DNA from: Voacanga thouarsii
Lineage: Eukaryota; Streptophyta; Magnoliopsida; Gentianales; Apocynaceae
Length of the DNA stretch: 64,000 nt
Assembly: GCA_026120185.1 (NCBI GenBank)
Contig: JANUWF010003367.1
Span: 2,519,228 to 2,583,227, forward strand
Reading direction: 5' to 3'
The notes below the pieces were generated by a model, which was given only the letters and a program-made list of their open reading frames with translations, did no database searches and was not told the DNA's origin. The translations under genes were made by a program, and so were the position numbers. Below are positions 11,360-22,320 of the stretch, one piece after another. Positions within the stretch are counted from its first letter, which is position 1; each line of letters starts with the position of its first letter.

Positions 11360-12820
11360 TGTAAAACCCTCGCAAATTCGTCGCAATTAGTGACGTATTA
11401 GCGACGAATTTGCGACGAATTGGGGTTTTGAGATTTTCTGTACATTTTGCCATTTATTTATTTTTTAATTAAAAATATTGACCGTCGCAAAACCCTCGCA
11501 AATTGCGAGAGCCGAAAATTCGTCTCAAAACCTTCGCAAATTGCGAGAACTTTACGACGGATGTTCAAAAAATTTTAAAATATTTTTTTAAAAAATAATC
11601 GATCGTCGCAAAGCCCTCGCAAATTGCGAGGGTTATTGCCGTCGCAAAATCCTCGCAATTTGCGAGGGTTTACGATGGACGTTCAATTTTTTTTAAAAAT
11701 AAATTACCGTCGCAAAACCCTCGCAAATTGCGAGAGCTAACTACCGTCACAAAACCCTCGCAAATTGCGAGGACTTTGCGATGGACGTTTAAAAATTTTA
11801 AAAATATTTTTTTAAAAAATAATTTGTCGTCGCAAACCCATCGCAAATTGCGAGGGTTATTTACCGTCGCAAAACCCTCGCAATTTGCGAGGGTTTTGCG
11901 ATGGAAGTTCAAAAAATTTTTTAAAAATATTTTTTTAAAAAATAAATTGCACGTCGTAAAACCCTCGCAAATTGAGAGGGTTTATTGGCCGTCGCAAATT
12001 GCGAGGGTTTTGCGATGGACGTTCAAATTTTTTTAAAAAATATTTTTTAAAATTAAATATCCGTCGCAAAACCCTCGCAAATTGAGAGGATTATTTGCCG
12101 TCGCAAAACCCTCGCAAATTGCGAGGGTTTTGCGACTGGACGTTCAAAAATTTTAAAAATATTTTTTTAAAAAATAATTTATCGTCGTAAAACCCTCGCA
12201 AATTGCGAGTGTTATTTGCCGTCGCAAAACCCTCGCAATTTGCGAGGGTTTTGCGATGGTCGTTCAAAAAAATTTTTAAAAATATTATTTTAAAAAATAA
12301 CTTGCCGTCGCAAACCCCTCGCAATTTGCGAGGGTTTATTAGCTGTCGCAAAATCCTCGCAAATTGCGAGGGTTTTGCGACTGACGTATCTGAAAATTTA
12401 TTTAAAAATATTTTTTTTAAAATAACTCGCCGTCGCAAAACCCTCGCAATTTGCGAGGGTTTATTGGCCGTCGCAAAATCCTCGCAAATTGCGAGGGTTT
12501 TGCGACGGACGTATCTGAAAATTTATTTAAAAATATTTTTTTTAAAATAACTCGCCGTCGCAAAACCCTCGCAATTTGCGAGGGTTTATTGGTCGTCGCA
12601 AAATCCTCGCAATTTGCGAGGGCATAAATACCGTCGCAAAACCGTCGCAAATAGCGATGATTTTGCTACGAATTGCGACGGGTATTTTGGCCGTCGCAAA
12701 ACCGTCGCAAATTGCGACGGTTTTGCGACGGTTTTGGTCAACTCGCTACTGGTTTGAAAATCGTCGCAAATTGGTCGCTATTAGCGACGGTATTGAAGCC
12801 GTCGCAAAAAATTCGTCACA
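11360..12820. repeat. Right subterminal repeat array of the CACTA element
   Basis: About eleven units of ~115-125 bp. Each has paired CCGTCGCAAAACCCTCGC and its inverse GCGAGGGTTTTGCGAYGG, alternating with an A/T segment (TTTTAAAAATATTTTTTTAA). The GC core matches the left array, but the spacer differs, so the two ends have separately amplified arrays around the same binding-type motif. The last 200 bp before the terminus switch from GCGAGGG to GCGACGG units. Confidence 0.88.
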
Positions 12821-12842
12821 AATCGCGATTTTTCCTGTAGTG
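12814..12842 (-). repeat. Right terminal inverted repeat of the large CACTA element
   Basis: The reverse complement begins CACTACAGGAAAAATCGC. It is followed outside by TGA, matching the three bases left of the element. Confidence 0.92.
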
Positions 12843-13168
12843 TGATTTAATGAGATTTGAGTACTCAATATTATCATTCATGAAGCTTACTTAATAAAAA
12901 ATACTTAATTAATTACTTTTAACTACGTAATTGAGTTACCAAATTCCATATTCAAGATTGAAGTAAATTTCATTTAACAAAATTCATAATATAATTTAAG
13001 CATTTTGATAATTGATGATGGAATATTTGAAATCTTTACTTTAATCAAAGACACCCACTTTAGAGTGAGAATATTAATTTGTGGATTTGGAAAATGGCAT
13101 GAAATCTTATGAGGCTGAGGTTAGTGATTATTCAGGGTCAATTACTCAGACTATGCACTATTCACAAA
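12843..13168. other. AT-rich host spacer between CACTA and Helitron
   Basis: The TGA target-site copy comes first, then about 320 bp of AT-rich DNA with no coding or repeat signal. Confidence 0.5.
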
Positions 13169-13275
13169 TCTTCTATATAGAGAAAAAGAAGTTGGGAGTA
13201 CTGTTCATTTTTCGTTAATAGGGGTATTTGTGGTTTTTCACTTATATTTCTATTGCTTTGAGTTAACGTGTCAAC

Positions 13276-13870
13276 ATGAAGTACACTAGGCAAGAATTCT
13301 TCGTGCAGGCAACCACTTCATTGCTTGGTTTTCTGTACGATTCCCCTACCGACCACACACCACCGACGCTCTCCTCTTCCCTTCGCCCCCACCTTCTTCT
13401 TCCCTTCAGTTTCCACTCTCATCCGTGCTTCTATTCTCTGTCCCTGTTCCTCTCCTTTGCCATCATTAATTCCAAAATTTCCGACCTCCCTCCCCAATAT
13501 AAGACACCGCCCCTCTATGCACTGCGGTGGTGGTAGCGGTAGCGGTGGTGATGGCGGCCAGGGAAGCTGATGGACCTCGAGGATCTAAATACGTCAGATT
13601 TCATACTGTGGATGATTGTCTTATGGATAGAAAGGTCATTGAGAGGTTGCTCAAAATTTCTTGCTGCAAATGTTTGATTTTCTCTTTTTTTCTTGAAATG
13701 TTGCTTCTTCATTTGGGGATTTTTTGGTATTGGGATGCTTGCTTGAAAACTGAAATGGATTGAAACTGGATGTTGCCGTGACAGCAGTAGAAAGTGGGAG
13801 GAGGGCACTGCAATATTTGGGTTTGGATGGAGAGAACAGTACGGCCGGGTTTGATGTAAGAAGTCTTTTT
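13276..13870 (+). pseudogene. Captured exon-like sequence, origin not recognised
   Basis: The sequence changes here to GC-richer, gene-like composition. A pyrimidine-rich stretch (13360-13510) resembles a plant 5' leader. It is followed by an open segment with MAAREADGPRGSKYVRFH, and by an exon-like piece (about 13770-13855) reading LDVAVTAVESGRRALQYLGL and ending in GTAAGA, a plausible donor. I cannot name the parent gene. It could be the 5' part of the ankyrin gene whose exon follows at 14003, or a separate capture. Confidence 0.35.
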
Positions 13871-14002
13871 TCCCACAATTTATTGAGCATTCTTTAAAGA
13901 AAAATGCTTTTTTTTTTGTTGGGATTTTTGAATTTTGATTATCTTTAAATGTTTTAATGGTGGTTTTATGAAATGGATGGGAGCTGGATTTGATTATCAT
14001 AG

Positions 14003-14362
14003 GGCTATTCATCTCTTCACCTGGCTGCTGGGAAAGGGCACCTGGATGTCGTGAAGGAGCTTCTCAGAGATGATGTTGATGTGGGCTTGGTGAGGAATTT
14101 GGATGGGAGGACTGCTCTGCATGTTGCGGTTATCAAAGGAAGAGTTGGGATGGTGTCTGAGTTGATCCAAGTGAAGTCCGAGAGCACCCGTGTGTTGACT
14201 GACCGAGAAGAGACAGTGTTGCACCTCTGTATCAAGAATAACAAGTTGGAGGTTTTGAAGTTGCTGACAGAATCGATTAAGAAAGAGAGCAATTTGGTAA
14301 ATTGGAGAGACTCTGATGGTAGCACCATCTTGCATATAGTTGTGGCCAAGAAGCAAATTGAG
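14003..14362 (+). pseudogene. Ankyrin-repeat exon of a plant ankyrin/PGG-type gene (captured fragment)
   Basis: An open exon of 360 bp between an AG acceptor (ATTATCATAG) and a GTATTT donor. It encodes about three and a half ankyrin repeats: GYSSLHLAAGKGHLDVVKEL, then DGRTALHVAVIKGRVGMVSE, ETVLHLCIKNNKLEVLKLL and DGSTILHIVVAKKQIE. The TALH/TVLH/TILH tetrapeptides and GH/GR helices are diagnostic. Spacing and wording resemble plant membrane ankyrin proteins of the BDA1/ACD6 type, which carry a C-terminal PGG membrane domain. No PGG domain is found downstream. The frame is intact, but the gene is only a fragment inside the Helitron candidate and is followed by pieces of another gene. Confidence 0.8.
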
Positions 14363-15768
14363 GTATTTCCCTTGGCCTTTCACTATTATGCTTTCCAATA
14401 CACCTACAGAGTACTTTGATCGACACTGGTCACCAATAAGTTCTTTTAAATTTTGTTTACAAATTCCCTTTGACTCTAAAAGAAGAAGAGGGGAACTTGT
14501 GTAAGTATTGATTGAGTGCTTATTTGGAGTGTGGAACACAGATTTTCTAGCTCAAATAGATGAGGCAAAGGGAACCTGTGATAGAACTGATCCAATTATG
14601 CTGATCTCTTAGCAACTGGAGTTCATTAGTGTTGCATAGTGCTGAGGTTGGGACTATGGACCGGGCTATTAAGTTCGAATAGGTATTTCTTTAGCCTTTT
14701 TGAAAGATTGAGATTTATTGTGGCTATATTACTTTATTAAAAAAATCAAGAAAGGGAAATACCATTGATGTGTTTCTTTTTCATCTCGCTCTTAGGTGTG
14801 ATTAAATGTGATTTCTCACCTTCAGTTTACACAAGATCCATGTTGCTATTAGTTTTTAGTTTGGAATGTAGTTATTTGATTCTTGCTCCTGCATTTCTTA
14901 GGCTTTCTTTTCTTGTTCTATATTTCTGAAATTGTTCGGTCATGGGAATGTGGAAGTTATATACCATTCATTGTGCAGATTATAAACTACTTACTCACCA
15001 TGTATGATGAGTAAAGAAAGATTAGTGCTTCATTGCTGGATTTATACTTGCTTTGTTTGTTAGTATTATCTGAGATAAAGGAAGAATTGAAATCTGTGAT
15101 TAGTTTTGGTCTAATCCGTTTCTGCTTGAACTTCAATAATTTTTTCTGGGTTTCTGTTTTACTCCTTTTTTGTTTCAAGATTAGATAGGTTTCTGAATTG
15201 CTATTCTTGTGGTGAGTTTTGAGTGTTTTTCAAATTTTAGTGACAATGACCTAGGGCTTTGATGTTCATGCTTTTTGCTGTAATCTTTTCGTGGAATATA
15301 TATTTGTGTGTGCAGTGGAAGTATGTCAAGTCCAAAAAATGTAGAACATCTAGGCAATTCCTACCATTTTTCTGTTGCCTTTTCGGAAGCATATTGCTGG
15401 TTATTCTTATGTTGATGTTTGTGGGATTAACTTTTAGGAGAAATAATGAAGTGAATCCGTTTCATCATTTTCTTAGAGAATATTGGTATAGCATGACATT
15501 TTTTTAATGGCGTGTTACACGTATCTTATTCTTTTGCTTTTATGGATTGATTTAGGAAGACCTGTGAATTTTATTGCAAAATTATGCCTCTGGTTTTCCT
15601 TCTTGAGGGTTAGAAAGACTATTAGGACATTAGTAACTGGGATGTGATAGGTTTTTCAGGCAGCACTGGTACTTTAACGATGGTTGCTGTTCAGGTTTTC
15701 TAACTTTTCATTTGTGCTCAATTATGTGATTCTATTCCACAGATTGCCCACATTTTGGACTTTTGCAG
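14363..15768 (+). other. Intron-like DNA between captured gene fragments
   Basis: T-rich sequence of plant intron character (poly-T tracts, branch-point-like TTRAC). No recognised exon is found. An open segment at 15259-15507 is hydrophobic (FCCLFGSILLVILMLMFVGL) but I cannot link it to a family. Confidence 0.35.
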
Positions 15769-16545
15769 GTTCCAATACAAGTAGTGGGCACTCTCTTAAT
15801 GGATAAATCAGGAAGAAGACCACTACTAATGGTAAATCTAAAATTTTCAAACATTTCATTTGCAGACTGCAGAGGAAATCAAGATTTACTAACCATATAT
15901 GTCTTTAATGAAGGTTTTTGCTCCAGGAACATACTTAGGTTGTTTCTTAATAGCATTGTCATTCTTCTTACAGGTTGTGCTACATTGATGATTTTCTCCC
16001 CTTATCTGATTCATTCATGTATATGCTATTTATGACAAAATTAGGAAAATGATAGATCTAATGAACATTAGCAAAGTTATAGGAGTACAATAAATTGTCT
16101 ATGTAATCCTTTTCTATTGAATCCCAGGGTTCATCAGATTTTGAATTATTATTTAGCACTCGATCTTCAAAAATTAAGTTCTAAGTGGAAGTATTTCCAT
16201 GAAACATAACCTTTAAGTATGGAAGTCCAGTTCCTTTTTGACATTTCTTGGTGTACTGGTAATTTGGTTTCCCTAATGCCAATTTTTTTGTACTAACCTA
16301 TGAAAATGGCTACTAAACTACTATATCCTATACTTCTGTCAGATATTTATAGGTTCCTTCTCGATAGGTATTAGAGCCATTCCATGGGTTATAATGTTAG
16401 AGGTATGCCATTGAAGTTAAATTCACAAGAGCTTCCATGGCCTAATTGACCACACTAATGCTTATGGAAAAAGAAAACTTACAAAGCAAATGAATTCAAA
16501 GTTGCTTAAAATTTATAGTTTCCTTTTAGGTATTTCCCATCAATG
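15769..16545 (+). pseudogene. ERD6-like monosaccharide transporter, four consecutive exons (captured fragment)
   Basis: Four short exons with good splice sites, in the order of plant ERD6-like sugar transporters (MFS). 15769-15831 encodes VPIQVVGTLLMDKSGRRPLL (the DKSGRRPLL loop of sugar porters). 15914-15973 encodes FAPGTYLGCFLIALSFFLQ. 16343-16402 encodes IFIGSFSIGIRAIPWVIMLE (normally ...GAIPWVIMSE). 16530-16545 encodes VFPIN before GTGAGT. Each is 60-63 bp or shorter, with AG/GT borders. Full-length relatives have about 480 residues and twelve membrane helices; only part of the second half is here and the following exons are missing. Changes in conserved positions (GIRAIPW, IMLE) fit a decaying fragment. 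The transported substrates of relatives are hexoses at the vacuolar membrane. Confidence 0.8.
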
Positions 16546-18206
16546 TGAGTAGACCATATTTTTTAGCTATAATGATGGTTATGCTCAGCGATGGAGGTAA
16601 TCCATTTTTCTTCTCTGCATAATTCCTCAGCTTATTCCATGAATTTCTTCCCAACAAAATTTTCCCCCCATTTTAATTGATACTGCTTATCTAAATTTTC
16701 ATTCATTGTGGGATTGGGGAAGAGGAAAAGGCTAAGAGAGTGAGATAGAGCAAAAAATGAGTGTTTTCAGAGACCAAGAGAATGATGAGAGGCAAGGCGT
16801 GATAGATAGAAAATGTGGCAAAGCAATTTTCTTTTGCTTTTCCTGATGCTAGCTGAAGCATAAGAAAAAGAATTAGCTTTGAGTCATTTTAAAGCTTTTC
16901 TTTGAGGCAAATCAGTAGAAACATTTAATAGGGGACAAGTGCATTATCATACATCATTTTAAGCTTTTCATTGTGTGAATATAGTTATATATGTGTGCTG
17001 CTTATTTGTTGATTCATTGCAGTTTATTCAAATTTATTAACTTCCTTTTTCATGGATTTGGAAATGTGGAAATGCTTGAGTGACTGCACAGAGAAGAAGC
17101 AATTCTGTGAGGTTTTTGTTATGAAATAAAAATGAGGTTTTTTTGGAAGTGGTAGTTTAAGTTGCATTTTGAAATCAGATGAAAAATGAAAAAAAGAAAG
17201 CTTTTTTCCCTAACACTTGCTGAAGGTATACTGACAACAAGAAAGGTGTGTGGGAGTTTTTCTTTCTTCTTTTTTTACGTGCTGGGGGAGGATGGGTGCA
17301 TAGGGTATTACAACCTTGAAAAAAGTGGATAAATGTTGGTGATCATCATGCTGCATATTAGGGAGGTAAATTGTGTCTAAACTTCACTATGCCTTGGTTT
17401 TTAGGTATTTTTAAATTAAATGGTGCTGCAATTAATGACCTTCATGGTTCTCATTGTTCTCTGTCAAGATATGTTTTAACCTGAAAAAAAAAAACTCTTA
17501 CTTTCTTTTCCATAATTTTTTGGCTTCCCAAATAAGTTTTTTCATCTTTTGGTTTTATTGAACTTATTGTGTGTTTAAGATACTGCTGTTATATCATCCT
17601 TTAACATGATCATCATAATTTTAGAGTGTAAAATCCTGTACTTAATTCATCTGAAGCTTATGATGGTATTCTTGGTGTTGACCTCTTGGCCTTAGGCTTT
17701 TCTTGTACAGAACAACAACAATGATTTTCCATTTGATAGAAGCATTTGAGGTATATGTTTTACTGAAACAAAATTTTCATTTACATACAAAGTTGGTGCC
17801 AAAATCTAAAACAGTTGACTTGGTTTTGTGTTAGCACTTGTGAACTTCTTTTATTGCCTTAGGATGAGTAGGCTATATCTTCTATTCAAAATCATTTTTT
17901 CCAGCCTAAAAATATCTATTTTATAGGTGTTTTAATGAGATTATTATTTGCTTCAATTTGATAAAAAAAAAAAAGAAGATATAAATGGAATCTTTTACAA
18001 TTGTATTAGCGTCTATTATGTTTTTACATGTGAGAAAGTTATCTGAACAAATTTTACCATTCTTAGAAGAAGTTTCATATGATTTCTACAGGTTGTTTAC
18101 TCATTCAGATTTGGAGACAACTCCTTTAACAAGTATTAATGGTAGATCTCCTTTTACCTCTATTCCAGTAACATAATATAATTATACTATAGATTTCAAA
18201 TTTAAA
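16546..18206 (+). other. Intron-like or degenerate captured DNA
   Basis: T-rich with intron-like composition. No exon could be assigned. 17985-18176 is open (ending LFTHSDLETTPLTSINGRS) and might belong to the fragment that follows. Confidence 0.3.
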
Positions 18207-18290
18207 GGTAGAACATGGGTTGGAAGCATATATCACAGGTTTGAGAGTATGTGCCAGGAGGCTGATGACTTTGTGACCAAGGAGGCTATA
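18207..18290 (+). pseudogene. Possible captured exon, GRTWVG-type plant protein of unknown function
   Basis: Reads GRTWVGSIYHRFESMCQEAD, which resembles a conserved motif I recall from an uncharacterised plant protein family (GRTWVGN-Y-KFE-MC-E). The frame remains open downstream, but the continuation looks intronic. The assignment rests on one motif and is tentative. Its place inside the Helitron candidate suggests a third captured gene. Confidence 0.35.
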
Positions 18291-19526
18291 TGCCTTTTTT
18301 ACAGTTGTCATTTGTCCTTGCCTTTGAGATACCATGTATATTATCCCTTGAAGGTCTCCGTCCTTTACATTATCATCCTTGTTATTTTTCCAATTTTATG
18401 TGTTTATCCATTTCCTGATCCTTATATATGCATAGTGGATACATTTCATCATTTCATCTGGAGTATTCTCAGTCAAATGTTTGATATTTTGCTGCTAGAT
18501 AAATTTGGAGTTGCTATGGCTATTGTGAAATCTGACATCAGTGGTAATATATCGGTGAGAAATTATTTATATTGTGCTCATATAAAAGCTTAAAATGCTA
18601 ATGATGTATCATTTCCATTTATTCATAGGATCAGGATTATGTACCTCATAGTATTAAGAACAATAGGAATAATGGATGTGAACTCTGATGCAGTGTGTTA
18701 CAGACACTTATGATCTCGCTTCGGTGTTGCTTATTGATGTATAATATGTAATGCTTTAGGAAAGCCCAGATCTTACAAATATGTTGCACTGATAGAAGGG
18801 AAATGTTTTCTTGAACCATATTCCACGTGTTGCCTATTGCTATCGATCCATCTCCTGATTAAGGGTATGGCACTCTCAAGCAGACTGACTTGCTTGGAGT
18901 TCCTTCAGTATACTTGCAGTTCAAATGAGTTATTTTGATCAATATCCAGTTTGGGTTATGGTTTTAGTTGTTCAAGAATAGCATTTACATGAAGCACCCT
19001 AAGAAACTCATTCTGATTGGTTCACAACAGAGAGCTTGGATCGTATCCTTTTATGTAAAACATAGTTTTCTGCATTCTTATTAGAGCTAAATCATAATTA
19101 TTGATATCCTTTTATGTGGGTCTTCTAGGTTGGAGCTTCATTGGAGCCTACCCTTGCTGCAATGTACCACCAGATAGTTATCAGAGCCATTCCATTCAAA
19201 AGTAGGTCTTAAAAGTGCTGAAGCTTTTGAAGCTTTTAAGCCCCTTGGCATTTGCTCTTCCAATGTTTTTTCTTCTTCTTCTTCATCATCATCATCTTAT
19301 GTAGATTCTTTTGTTGAATTATGTGTGTAAATGATCAAGATTTGCTATATCTATAGCTAAGCTTTGTGTTGCATCTTCCAATTTTATGAATGAAGAATTC
19401 TTTATTTTCCTTTTATATTTTTTATATAAAATATTTGAACTCATGTGTATATAAAAGTATTACTTCTATATTTTATTATAATCTGTTATATTTTGTACCA
19501 ATATTTTATTTCTACAAGTATTTGAG
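18291..19526 (+). other. Unassigned 3' part of the Helitron candidate
   Basis: T-rich, with one exon-like segment after a TTCTAG acceptor near 19128 reading VGASLEPTLAAMYHQ. It is not assigned to a family. The region ends in AT-rich DNA before the terminal hairpin. Confidence 0.3.
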
Positions 19527-19557
19527 CTCGCGCTTTGCGTGAGACAACTTCTCCTAG
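19527..19557 (+). repeat. Helitron 3' terminal hairpin and CTAG end
   Basis: Stem CTCGCGC (19527-19533), loop TTT, stem GCGTGAG (19537-19543), ten-base spacer, then CTAG at 19554-19557 followed by T. All three elements have the spacing usual for plant Helitrons. Confidence 0.68.
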
Positions 19558-19687
19558 TTGAAAGAGAAAGATGAGTAGGAGATCTGTTAAAAAAGCCTGT
19601 TCTCTTCTAAGAATGCAGTTTACAATTGTTGCAGCTTTTGGCAAATTTGAGAGGGAAAGCTAACAAAATTTTGGAGTTTGGCATTGA

Positions 19688-19916
19688 TATTAACAGCACC
19701 AGCTCATCCTCATCCAATTGTCCAAAAGAGTATTCTGAGATTACTTTGGAGTGATAAGGTTGTTAGGAGTTATAAGGTTGAAAGTAATCTCTCATCTTAT
19801 CAAGGAAGAATATATTTTGGTGGATAGATAAATTCAAGTTCAGCTCAATCATTAGTAAAAGTGGTTAATCCAAGCTGATCATTTGGTTGTATCAGAAGTC
19901 TATTAATTTGCTACAA

Positions 19917-19961
<45 letters not shown>

Positions 19962-20027
19962 CATGTATCAAACCTTCTGGATATATGAAAAAAAAACTTG
20001 CTCACATTTCCAGTTATCAAAAGTCTT
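19688..20027 (+). repeat. 5' LTR of the first copia element
   Basis: Starts TATTAACAGCACCAGCTCAT and ends ...TTATCAAAAGTCTT, just before the primer binding site. It matches 24094-24450 with few substitutions. It contains a 40 bp TA microsatellite (19919-19960). Confidence 0.8.
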
Positions 20028-20029
20028 TT

Positions 20030-20042
20030 TGATATCAGAGAC
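20030..20042 (+). other. Primer binding site, first copia element
   Basis: TGATATCAGAGAC, a variant of the plant Met-tRNA primer binding site TGGTATCAGAGC, immediately downstream of the 5' LTR. Confidence 0.65.
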
Positions 20043-20078
20043 AAAGTGAGTAGTGAAAACAACAACAACATAATCATT

Positions 20079-20908
20079 ATGAGTTCCCTTTCACACAATG
20101 TCAGCAATTTCATTACTCTAAAACTCAAACCAGACAACTACCCCTTGTGGAGAGAACAAGTCTTAGCACTTGCCGAAAGCTAAGATCTAATCGACCATCT
20201 CATTGGAGAAACAACTGACCAAGCTAAAGATTCAACAACACCTAATGAGACTACATCAACAAACAATGAGATAGCAAAATGGAGAAAATCAGATCTACTG
20301 CTTCGTGGATGGTTGATTGGAACACTTTTAGAAGAAGCACTTGGTCTTGCCATAGGCCAAGACACATCAAAAGCAGTCTGGGATGCCCTGAAAGAGGCAT
20401 ATGCTCAAGACTCTCAAGAAAGGGAGTTCACTTTACGCCAGCAGCTCACATATCTCTGCAAAAATGACAGCAACACCATTGCTGAACACATTTAAAAATT
20501 CAAAATCATATGTGACAGTCTTGCAGCAATAGGAAGTCCCGTGTCTGACAAAGAGAAGGTATTTTCCTTACTCACCAGCCTAGGGCCAAAATGTGAATCC
20601 TTCACCACAACCATGTTGAAGCCACCTAGACCATCCTATACCAAATTGGTCACTTTTCTTCAAGGGTATGAATAGAGACAAACTTGGTACACCACTCAAA
20701 TACCAACTCACCAACTGGCCTTTTATGGACAAAAATACAACCCAGGCTTCACCAATCGCAGGAGTCAAAATAGTTTCAACTCAAGTGGTCAAGGATTTCA
20801 AGCACACAATCAGAATTCCAGCAATCAAGGAACTTGGAACCATAGTGACACAAATCAAAACAACAATCGGCAAACTCTCAGAGCTCACAAACCAGCTCCA
20901 CCGGGACA
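20079..20908 (+). pseudogene. Copia gag (UBN2-type), disrupted
   Basis: The start is the ATG at 20079 (MSSLSHNVSNFITLKLKPDN). The gag-polypeptide pattern includes NYPLWREQVLALAES, W..SDLLLRGWLIGTL, KAVWDALKEAYAQDSQERE, LRQQLTYLCK and YTKLVTFLQGYE. In-frame stops at about 20181 and near 20493, plus a later frameshift, break it. Gag forms the virus-like particle in copia elements. No intact zinc knuckle is seen; TCQIYGVMGHIAKICWH near 20950 is its remnant. Confidence 0.75.
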
Positions 20909-20915
20909 ACGAAGA

Positions 20916-22320
20916 ATGACACCAGAAGAAAGAGAGATGTATCGAAATGACACTTGCCAAATCTATGGAGTCATGGGACATATTGCAAAAATATGCTGGC
21001 ATTTGGATAAGTATACGCCAACAGCAGACGAAATTCCCAAAGCATTGGCTGCACTCACTCTTGATAACACTGTGTATGACACTGAATGGACCGCTGACAC
21101 TGGAGCATCTCAGCACATGACAGATAACTCCAAAATGCTGAAAAATAAACGTCCATACTTTGGAAATGATTCAGTACTTTTAGGAAATGGCAATCTGTTA
21201 GGAATTCAGTCTATAGGTGATACTAGTATTACTAACGGTATTGAAACCTTGCCATTAAATGATGTTTTACATGTGCCTAAACTTAAAAGGAGTTTACTAT
21301 CTATTGGTCAACTTACAGATAATTATCTTATTAACTGTGAATTTTCTAATGTGGGTTTCTTTGTTAAGGAAAGGAAGACTGGTCACAAGGTGATGACAGG
21401 ACAACGCAAGGGTAATTTATATGTTATTTTTAGTCCCCATGAGTTACATTTTTCTAGTAGGTTTAAATCAGGCACTGCCGACTTGTGGCATCAACGCCTA
21501 CGACATCCTCAAGTGTCCACTTTTCGGTTGTTACAACAAAAGGGTTTGATTGATGTTCAAATATCAAATAAAACACAGTCTCTTTGTAATAGTTGTCAAT
21601 TAGCTAAACTTAGCAGACTGCCTTTTTCACCATCTGACAATATTAGTTCATCTATTTTCAATAAGATACATTGTGACTTATGGGGTCCATCACCTGTTTT
21701 ATCACTTTGCAAATTTCGCTATTATGCTTGCATTGTTGATGATTTCTCACGTTATACTTAGCTCATTCCTCTACGAGCCAAATCTAATTTTTTTTATGCT
21801 TACTTGGCTTTTGAAAAATATGTTAAAAGGCAATTTGCCACAAAAATTAAAACATTTCACTCCGATGGAGATGGTGAATTTGTTAATTCCAGGCTCCATT
21901 CTCATTTCCAAGCACAGGGTATTGTTAATCAAATCTCTTGCCCATATACCCCAGAACAAACAAGTATGGTTGAGCGTCATCATCATATCATTCGAGAGTT
22001 AGGTATGGCTATATTATTTCATTGTCACAGTCCTTTATACTTGTGGGTAGAAGCATTTACAACTGCTGTATTTTTAATTAATCGTTTATCGTCCACTGCA
22101 CTTGATTCTGATACACCTTACTTTAAGTTGCATGCAGCTCAACCCAAATATTCTCTCCTTCGCGTCTTTGGCTTAAATGTTTTCCGTACACATGGGATCC
22201 TCGCAACAATAAATTTGATCCAAAAACTATTCCATGTGTCTTCATTGGCTATAGTGATCAACATAAAGGCTATAAATGCTTTCACCTATCTACACAAAAA
22301 ATTATTGTCTCTAGGCATGT
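20916..22320 (+). pseudogene. Copia protease, GAG-pre-integrase and integrase, disrupted
   Basis: The aspartic protease motif ADTGASQHM lies near 21095. GAG-pre-integrase gives LWHQRLRHPQVSTFRLLQQK with the CNSCQLAK zinc-type cysteines. The integrase core starts HCDLWGP (first catalytic Asp), with SDGDGEF (second Asp) and MVERHHH (Glu). The frame ends at a stop at 21759 within the core and resumes in another frame. The downstream part (LHAAQPKYSLLRVFGLNVF) is frameshifted again. The products would process Gag-Pol and insert the cDNA. Confidence 0.8.

Larger units (their letters stand above)
673..12842 (-). mobile_element. Full-length CACTA (En/Spm) DNA transposon, 12.2 kb
   Basis: The left end reads CACAACAGGAAAAATCGC. 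The reverse complement of the right end reads CACTACAGGAAAAATCGC, one mismatch in 18, and similarity continues inward to about 29 bp. The element is flanked by TGA on both sides (670-672 and 12843-12845), the 3 bp target duplication expected of CACTA elements. Inside are long GC-rich subterminal arrays made of GCGACGG/GCGAGGG motifs and two minus-strand gene remnants typical of the superfamily: a TNP2/Transposase_21 protein and a Transposase_24 protein. Strand is given by the genes. Both genes contain frameshifts and stops, and the left terminus has CACAA instead of CACTA, so this copy is probably not autonomous. The intact target duplication suggests no later end rearrangement. Confidence 0.93.
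13169..19557 (+). mobile_element. Probable non-autonomous Helitron carrying host gene fragments
   Basis: The 3' end has the Helitron signature. A 7 bp stem (CTCGCGC / GCGTGAG with one G-T pair, loop TTT, 19527-19543) is followed after 10 nt by CTAG (19554-19557) and then a host T. A matching 5' start is the TC at 13169, preceded by A and reading TCTTCTATATAG, which fits the A^TC...CTRR^T insertion rule. Inside are plus-strand exon-intron pieces of at least two unrelated plant genes (ankyrin; ERD6-like transporter) and probably a third, with introns kept, as known for gene-capturing plant Helitrons. No Rep/helicase is seen. The 3' end is the firm part; the 5' end is inferred. Confidence 0.62.

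Noticed and set aside
11670..12845. Open frames in the right subterminal array
   Set aside because: Same cause as the left array: repeat-encoded low-complexity peptides on both strands.
20160..20400. TA-repeat-bounded segment as a separate MITE
   Set aside because: The TA tract belongs to the copia LTR and the following sequence is gag.
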